Positions 7,846-11,322 of a DNA stretch of 11,322 bases are shown piece by piece; the stretch's first letter is position 1; each line of letters opens with the position of its first letter. Position numbers and translations under genes: made by a program. Location: assembly GCA_045221575.1 (NCBI GenBank), contig JBGUWU010000022.1:1-11322 (forward strand), read 5' to 3'. The notes under the pieces were generated by a model. It did no database searches. It had not been told where the DNA came from and saw only the letters and a program-made list of their open reading frames with translations. Source of the stretch: Scybalousia_A sp045221575. Its GTDB lineage: Bacteria > Bacteroidota > Bacteroidia > Bacteroidales > P3.

Positions 7846-8805
7846 TTATAAAGTATTCATCTCTTTAAGAAGACCATCAAAGTATTCTATCGTTCTTTTT
7901 AGTCCTTCTTCTAATTGAATAGTAGGTTGCCAATTGTTTAGTTTCTCTTTTGCTAAAGTAATGTCAGGTTTTCTTTGTGTAGGATCATCGTTAGGCAAAG
8001 GAACATATATAATCTTTGATTTTGAATTGGTAAGTTCAATAACCTTTTGAGCTAACTCCATAATAGAGAACTCGTGAGGGTTGCCTATATTAACAGGTCC
8101 AATAAAATCTTCTGGTGTGTTCATCATACGAACCATACCCTCTATTAAATCGTCTATATATTGAAAACTTCGTGTTTGAGAACCATCACCTGTTACTGTA
8201 ATATCTTTGTTTTGTAAGGCTTGAACAATAAAATTACTTACAACTCTACCATCTTGTGGGTGCATATTAGGACCGTAAGTGTTGAATATTCTTATTATCT
8301 TTATCTTTACATTATTTTGATGCTTATAGGACATAAAAAGAGTTTCAGCACAACGTTTTCCTTCATCATAACAAGAACGGTCGCCTATGGGATTAACATT
8401 GCCCCAATAACTTTCTACTTGAGGGTGAATCTTAGGATCACCATACACTTCACTTGTAGAAGCTTGTAATATACGAGCATTTACTCTTTTGGCTAATCCA
8501 AGCATATTATATGCTCCGACAACAGAAGTTTTTACTGTCTTTATAGCATTATATTGATAATGTATAGGAGAAGCAGGACATGCAAGATTATATATCTCAT
8601 CTACTTCCGCATAGTATGGAGTGCAAACATCATGTCTAACTAACTCAAAATAAGGATTACCAATTAAATCAACAACATTTCTTTTACTACCTGTAAAAAA
8701 ATTATCCAAACAAATTACCTCATTACCTTCATTTAGCAATCTTTTACATAAATGACTACCAATAAATCCAGCACCTCCTGTTATTAATATTCTTTTCTTT
8801 CCCAT
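7846..8805 (-). CDS. uxs: UDP-glucuronate decarboxylase (UDP-xylose synthase)
   Basis: A soluble extended-SDR enzyme of 319 residues that converts UDP-glucuronate to UDP-xylose with bound NAD. Visible features are the cofactor loop GGAGFIG (10-16), LDNFFTGSKRNV (33-44), the family stretch NLACPASPIHYQYNAIKT (73-90), STSEVYGDP (116-124) with Glu119, the catalytic pair in SCYDEGK (Y146, K150), RIFNTYGPNMHPQDGRVVSNF (around 172-192), and GSQTRSFQYIDDL (208-220). Glu119 and Arg212 match the residues that mark decarboxylases in this family. It lacks the N-terminal membrane anchor of animal enzymes, as is usual in bacteria. It is the first gene of a minus-strand pair with the glycosyltransferase. 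The UDP-glucose dehydrogenase that would feed it is not in the window. Assignment is strong; related UDP-sugar epimerases lack this combination. Confidence 0.92.
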   Translation of the reverse strand: MGKKRILITGGAGFIGSHLCKRLLNEGNEVICLDNFFTGSKRNVVDLIGNPYFELVRHDVCTPYYAEVDEIYNLACPASPIHYQYNAIKTVKTSVVGAYNMLGLAKRVNARILQASTSEVYGDPKIHPQVESYWGNVNPIGDRSCYDEGKRCAETLFMSYKHQNNVKIKIIRIFNTYGPNMHPQDGRVVSNFIVQALQNKDITVTGDGSQTRSFQYIDDLIEGMVRMMNTPEDFIGPVNIGNPHEFSIMELAQKVIELTNSKSKIIYVPLPNDDPTQRKPDITLAKEKLNNWQPTIQLEEGLKRTIEYFDGLLKEMNTL

Positions 8806-8845
8806 TATATGTAGATGTTTTATTGTGTTTAACTTTCTAAAAGGA

Positions 8846-8853
8846 CAAAATTA
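8846..8853 (-). promoter_or_regulatory. Possible -7 promoter element for uxs
   Basis: The minus strand reads TAATTTTG, matching TAnnTTTG, about 40 bases before ATG 8805. With a 20-base spacer the -33 position reads TTTT, one mismatch from TTTG. Confidence 0.45.
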
Positions 8854-9037
8854 CAATATTATTTTGTTATACTAAAATTTTGATATGAAAAAGAGTGTTA
8901 AATATACTAAAGAGCGTCAAACATCTTGAATGAACGTTTCGCATAATCGTACTTATTATCGTGCGATGAATAAAATCTATCAAGACTTTTTCTATTGAAT
9001 TGCCATACATTTGTTATCTTATTCTAAATAAAATTTA

Positions 9038-9045
9038 TATTTTTG
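9038..9045 (+). promoter_or_regulatory. Possible -7 promoter element for the 9068 operon
   Basis: TATTTTTG matches TAnnTTTG 22 bases before ATG 9068, the same distance as at 3030-3037. A TTTG occurs at 9010-9013, but the 24-base spacer is longer than usual. Confidence 0.45.
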
Positions 9046-9067
9046 CAAACTCAATTCATTGGACTTT

Positions 9068-9328
9068 ATGAAACATATACATAAAACATTTGGCACTTGT
9101 TCTCAGTTTATAGATATAGAGTTAGAGGGAGATATTGTCAAGGAAGTTAATTTTATTGGTGGTTGTCATGGTAATACACAAGGAATAAGTGCATTAGTAA
9201 AAGGTATGCCAGCACAAAAAGTCATATCTATTCTAAAAGGTATCCGTTGCGGTGGTAAGGAAACTTCTTGTCCAGACCAATTGGCTTTAGGCTTGGAAGA
9301 TGCATTAAAATTTTCTAAAAATAAATAA
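9068..9328 (+). CDS. Small TSCPD-domain four-cysteine protein
   Basis: An 86-residue protein belonging to the TIGR03905-type TSCPD family, whose function is not established. Its four cysteines (11, 33, 61, 68) stand in the family positions FGTCSQ, GGCHGN, IRCGGK and TSCPDQ; they could bind a metal, which is known of related TSCPD segments in ribonucleotide reductases only by analogy. It covers the full family length. The frame extends three codons to a TTG at 9059, but ATG 9068 lies at a usual distance from the promoter element at 9038-9045 and is preferred. The thioesterase ATG follows 2 bases after its stop, so the two are almost certainly co-translated. Confidence 0.88.
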   Translation: MKHIHKTFGTCSQFIDIELEGDIVKEVNFIGGCHGNTQGISALVKGMPAQKVISILKGIRCGGKETSCPDQLALGLEDALKFSKNK

Positions 9329-9330
9329 TC

Positions 9331-9711
9331 ATGATCGTAGTACCCGAAGGAACATATCTTAAACAAGAATATATCGTTACTCAGCAAGACACAGCTATAA
9401 GCCAAAAGAGTGGTGAGGTTAATGTGTTAGGAACACCTCGTCTGTTAGCTATGATGGAAGAAGTATCTTATAAAAGTGTTACTTTACCTGAAGGATATGT
9501 TAGCGTTGGTTTTCTTATGAATATACAGCATTTGAAACCGTCGTTTGTTGGTGAAAAGCTTGTAGTGGAAAGCACCTTAATAAAACAAGAAAACAAAAGA
9601 CTAATCTTTTCTATTCTTTGTAAGAATGCACAAGGAGAAGAGATTGGTAAAGGAGAATGCACAAGAGTAATAGTAGAAAAAGCAAAGTTTGAACAACAAG
9701 AAACAAAATAA
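9331..9711 (+). CDS. Hotdog-fold thioesterase, FlK-like
   Basis: A 126-residue single-domain protein of the hotdog thioesterase superfamily, likely a cytoplasmic acyl-CoA hydrolase. It resembles fluoroacetyl-CoA thioesterase FlK: VLGTPRLLAMMEEVSY (32-47) supplies Thr35 and Glu43, and NIQHLKP (64-70) supplies His67, which line up with the catalytic Thr/Glu/His of FlK with the same eight-residue Thr-Glu spacing. LPEG (52-55) is also shared. FlK-like proteins occur in many bacteria that never meet fluoroacetate, so the real substrate is unknown. It is tightly packed in an operon, 2 bases after the TSCPD gene and 4 bases before the methyltransferase gene. Confidence 0.82.
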   Translation: MIVVPEGTYLKQEYIVTQQDTAISQKSGEVNVLGTPRLLAMMEEVSYKSVTLPEGYVSVGFLMNIQHLKPSFVGEKLVVESTLIKQENKRLIFSILCKNAQGEEIGKGECTRVIVEKAKFEQQETK

Positions 9712-9715
9712 TAAT

Positions 9716-10879
9716 ATGAACGAAGAATTTACAATGGTAGCCAAAACCATGTATGGTTTGGAAGACGTTTTAGCTAAGGAGATAGAATCATTAGGTGGTA
9801 AGAACATACAAAAACTACGTAGAGCAGTAAGCTTTACAGGAGATATGCGAACATTGTATCGTATGAACTATGCTCTAAGAACAGCACTCTGCATACTAAA
9901 GCCAATAATGAATTTTACGGCTAACAACGAACAAGAGTTGTATAACAATATCTATAACTTCAAATGGGAGAAACTAATGAACCCTGATGGCACTCTGTTG
10001 ATAGATTCTTCAGTTAGTAGCAAAGTATTCAATCACTCTCTTTATGTCTCTCAGAAATGTAAAGATGCTATATGTGATAGGTTCCGCAAAATGTTTCTTC
10101 ACCGTCCAAGTGTAGATAAGATAGATCCTGATTTAAGAATAGATATTCACATAGGAGACAGATACGTTACTGTGTCATTAAACTCTTCTGGAGAACCTTT
10201 ATTTAAGCGTGGTTATAGATTGAGAACAGCTGAAGCACCACTTAATGAGGTTACAGCAGCAGGATTGATTCAACTTTCAGGTTGGAAGAAAGACTGCAAT
10301 TTCTATGACCCTATGTGTGGTTCTGGCACTATAGCCATTGAGGCGGCAATGTATGCTAACAACATACCAGCACAGTATTATAGGAAAGACTTCGCCTTTA
10401 AGAAATGGAGTGAGTTCAACTCTGTAGAATGGAAACTGACAAAAGAAGAAGAAGACCGCAAGATTGCTGAGTTTGACTATGATGTATGGGCAAGTGATAT
10501 CTCTGGTGAAGCTATAGACATAGCAACAGAGAACATAACTAAAGCAAGACTTCAGCACGATATACATCTTTTCCGTGCTGCCATAGAAGAAGGAGAGAAA
10601 CCAGAAGGAAAATGTCTTGTAATTATCAACCCTCCATACGGCGAGAGATTAGAAGTAGATGATATTATCGGATTATACGAAAGAATAGGCGATACTTTTA
10701 AACATAAATATGAAGGTTGTACTGCTTACGTTCTTTCTTCTGACCTCTTCGCTTTAAAAAAGATTGGCTTAAAACCATCTCGGAAAATAGAACTTTATAA
10801 TGGTAACCTTGAATGCCGAGTATTTAAATTTGAGATGTACTCTGGCAGCAAAAAAGACAAATACTCTGATAATAATTAG
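9716..10879 (+). CDS. THUMP-domain class I SAM-dependent rRNA methyltransferase
   Basis: A 387-residue cytoplasmic enzyme of the RlmL/YpsC family, expected to make N2-methylguanosine in 23S rRNA (G2445 in E. coli RlmL). The N-terminal part (about 1-160) is the ferredoxin-like plus THUMP RNA-binding region, with YGLEDVLAKEIESLGG at 13-28; LFKRGYRLRTAEAPLNEVTA (162-181) is the family linker; the SAM-binding motif DPMCGSGT is at 198-205; and the catalytic NPPYGER is at 305-311, the form used for exocyclic amino methylation. It has no RlmK-like C-terminal domain, unlike the fused gammaproteobacterial RlmL. The frame extends to a TTG at 9689 overlapping the thioesterase gene, but ATG 9716, 4 bases after that gene, is the natural start. 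The TAG stop is part of an AATTAGAAATT unit, so the following repeat tract begins at the stop itself. Confidence 0.88.
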   Translation: MNEEFTMVAKTMYGLEDVLAKEIESLGGKNIQKLRRAVSFTGDMRTLYRMNYALRTALCILKPIMNFTANNEQELYNNIYNFKWEKLMNPDGTLLIDSSVSSKVFNHSLYVSQKCKDAICDRFRKMFLHRPSVDKIDPDLRIDIHIGDRYVTVSLNSSGEPLFKRGYRLRTAEAPLNEVTAAGLIQLSGWKKDCNFYDPMCGSGTIAIEAAMYANNIPAQYYRKDFAFKKWSEFNSVEWKLTKEEEDRKIAEFDYDVWASDISGEAIDIATENITKARLQHDIHLFRAAIEEGEKPEGKCLVIINPPYGERLEVDDIIGLYERIGDTFKHKYEGCTAYVLSSDLFALKKIGLKPSRKIELYNGNLECRVFKFEMYSGSKKDKYSDNN

Positions 10880-10883
10880 AAAT

Positions 10884-10941
10884 TTTCATCTAATTAGAAA
10901 TCTACATCTAATGAGAAATTAGTAATGAGAAATTAGTAATT
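10884..10941 (+). repeat. AT-rich intergenic repeat, right copy of a 58-bp direct repeat
   Basis: It matches 951-1008 at 56 of 58 positions in the same orientation. The similar AATTAGAAATTTTCATC sequence reaches back to the methyltransferase stop at 10877-10879. Unlike the left copy it is not directly followed by a forward 41-bp element; about 43 bases of unique sequence come before the inverted pair. Confidence 0.85.
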
Positions 10942-10984
10942 ATGCATAGCAACTAAAAAGATTGTAAGCGTTAATCCGCAATTT

Positions 10985-11068
10985 CTTGCGGCAATTTGGC
11001 TGTCTTCTTTGAAGCCACCCCAATTTTCTTGCGGTAATTTGGCTGTCTTCTTTGAAGCCACCCCAATT
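10985..11068 (-). repeat. Inverted tandem pair of 41-bp intergenic elements
   Basis: Two copies (10985-11025 and 11028-11068) lie with the same 43-base period as the left pair but on the opposite strand. Both carry GACAGCC where the other three copies have GACGGCC, so they form a subfamily. The outer side (11069-11090) is again AATTAGAAATTAG units, running into the stop codon of the sorting-domain gene. At the inner edge CCGCAA (10976-10981) and TTGCGG (10986-10991) form a perfect 6-bp hairpin that may be the remnant of a third, truncated copy. Confidence 0.9.
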
Positions 11069-11076
11069 TCTAATTT

Positions 11077-11322
11077 CTAATTTCTAATTATTTTTTTAGC
11101 GGTTTGTCCGCTGTTGGTTATTACTTTTATAAAGTATGTTCCTTGTGGAAGAGGGTTAAGATTTATCTGATAGTTATAGGCATTAACTTCTTTTTCTAAT
11201 AGAAATTTACCTTGCTCATCATATACTTGCAAACTCTTTATCTTATATCCGCAATTAATATTTACCTCTTCTTTTGCTGGATTAGGAAAAACATCAAAAT
11301 CAAATTCTTCTTGGTTAATATT
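11077..11322 (-). CDS. 3' end of a T9SS cargo protein, type A sorting domain
   Basis: The frame is open from the right edge to TAG 11077-11079 and gives the last 81 residues of a protein whose start lies outside. It contains a complete T9SS type A C-terminal sorting domain (TIGR04183-like, about 70 residues): DVFPNPAKEEVNI at the start, then a beta-sandwich pattern with IKSLQVYDEQGKFLLEKE, the characteristic LNPLPQGTYFIKVIT, and the basic end AKKIIRN. Such domains direct a protein through the T9SS outer-membrane channel and are normally cut off, with the cargo released or fixed to A-type lipopolysaccharide. The final RN and the stop are written by AATTAGAAATTAG repeat sequence, so the repeat seems to form the natural end of the gene. 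Nothing can be said about the cargo domain. Confidence 0.9.
   Translation of the reverse strand, partial: NINQEEFDFDVFPNPAKEEVNINCGYKIKSLQVYDEQGKFLLEKEVNAYNYQINLNPLPQGTYFIKVITNSGQTAKKIIRN
11263..11294 (-). repeat. Sorting-domain coding repeat, right copy
   Basis: These 32 bases are identical to 1-32 and encode VFPNPAKEEV in the same frame. Identity stops at the border between linker and sorting domain. Confidence 0.85.

Larger units (their letters stand above)
8806..9067. other. Divergent intergenic region with weak hairpin
   Basis: The 262 bases between the divergent decarboxylase and TSCPD genes carry a -7-like element for each. Between them, ATCGTAC (8946-8952) and GTGCGAT (8961-8967) can pair over 7 bp with one G-T wobble around an 8-base loop; no T-run follows, so it is not a terminator. 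Two very short reading frames (8885-8929 and 8930-8998) lie here but lack support. Confidence 0.4.

Noticed and set aside
9166..9405. Minus-strand frames over the TSCPD and thioesterase genes
   Set aside because: They are shadows of two genes with recognisable motifs and tight operon spacing on the plus strand.
10976..10991. Intrinsic terminator for the methyltransferase operon
   Set aside because: The 6-bp perfect hairpin is followed by CAATTTGGC rather than a T-run on the plus strand, and no T-run follows on the minus strand either.
10972..11047. Micro-frame carrying CGNLAVFFEATPI as a real peptide gene
   Set aside because: The frame is only about 20 codons between stops in each copy and has no ATG; it is reported only as a substitution pattern.
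951..11090. Insertion sequence or transposon carrying the glycan genes
   Set aside because: No transposase or integrase gene and no target-site duplication are seen; repeats alone do not show mobility.

Overview
The window looks like chromosomal DNA of a low-GC Bacteroidota (Bacteroidetes) bacterium. Three things point there: two genes on the minus strand that encode a type IX secretion system (T9SS) type A C-terminal sorting domain or its start (11077-11322, and the open end of 1-879); promoters of the Bacteroidota TTTG / TAnnTTTG type (the best at 917-947); and start codons without clear Shine-Dalgarno sequences. I cannot name a genus.

Layout. (i) 1-879, minus: a secreted protein running off the left edge just as its sorting domain begins. 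(ii) 880-1210: its promoter and a block of intergenic repeats. (iii) 1211-2953, minus: hddA and hddC, two enzymes of GDP-D-glycero-alpha-D-manno-heptose synthesis. (iv) 3060-6885, plus: a GNAT-like protein, an extended-SDR sugar epimerase/dehydratase, and a polysaccharide flippase, with a repeat block just before the flippase. (v) 6915-8805, minus: UDP-glucuronate decarboxylase followed by a glycosyltransferase. (vi) 9068-10879, plus: a compact operon of a TSCPD-domain protein, a hotdog thioesterase and a THUMP-domain rRNA methyltransferase, which looks like housekeeping. (vii) 10880-11076: a third repeat block. (viii) 11077-11322, minus: the 3' end of a second T9SS cargo gene.

The central 7.6 kb reads as part of a cell-surface glycan locus. 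It makes two activated sugars (GDP-heptose, UDP-xylose), modifies sugars, transfers at least one, and flips a lipid-linked glycan across the inner membrane. It is incomplete here: GmhA and GmhB (the other heptose steps), a polymerase, an initiating transferase and a ligase are absent. T9SS cargo genes on both sides fit a cell that puts glycans and T9SS proteins on its surface, but a functional link is only inference.

The least expected signal is a family of intergenic elements: a 41-bp, roughly 49% GC core in five copies at three loci (1005-1088 dimer, 5242-5282 monomer, 10985-11068 inverted dimer), embedded in AT-rich AATTAGAAATTAG-type repeats. All differences between the copies are transitions. 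Four lie at silent third positions of one short reading frame, and the two central ones lie in the loop and bulge of a predicted hairpin. The outer dimers are inverted relative to each other and bracket the glycan and methyltransferase genes. Four start codons were placed downstream of the longest possible open frame (2953, 3060, 7823, 9068), and the methyltransferase start was placed at 9716.
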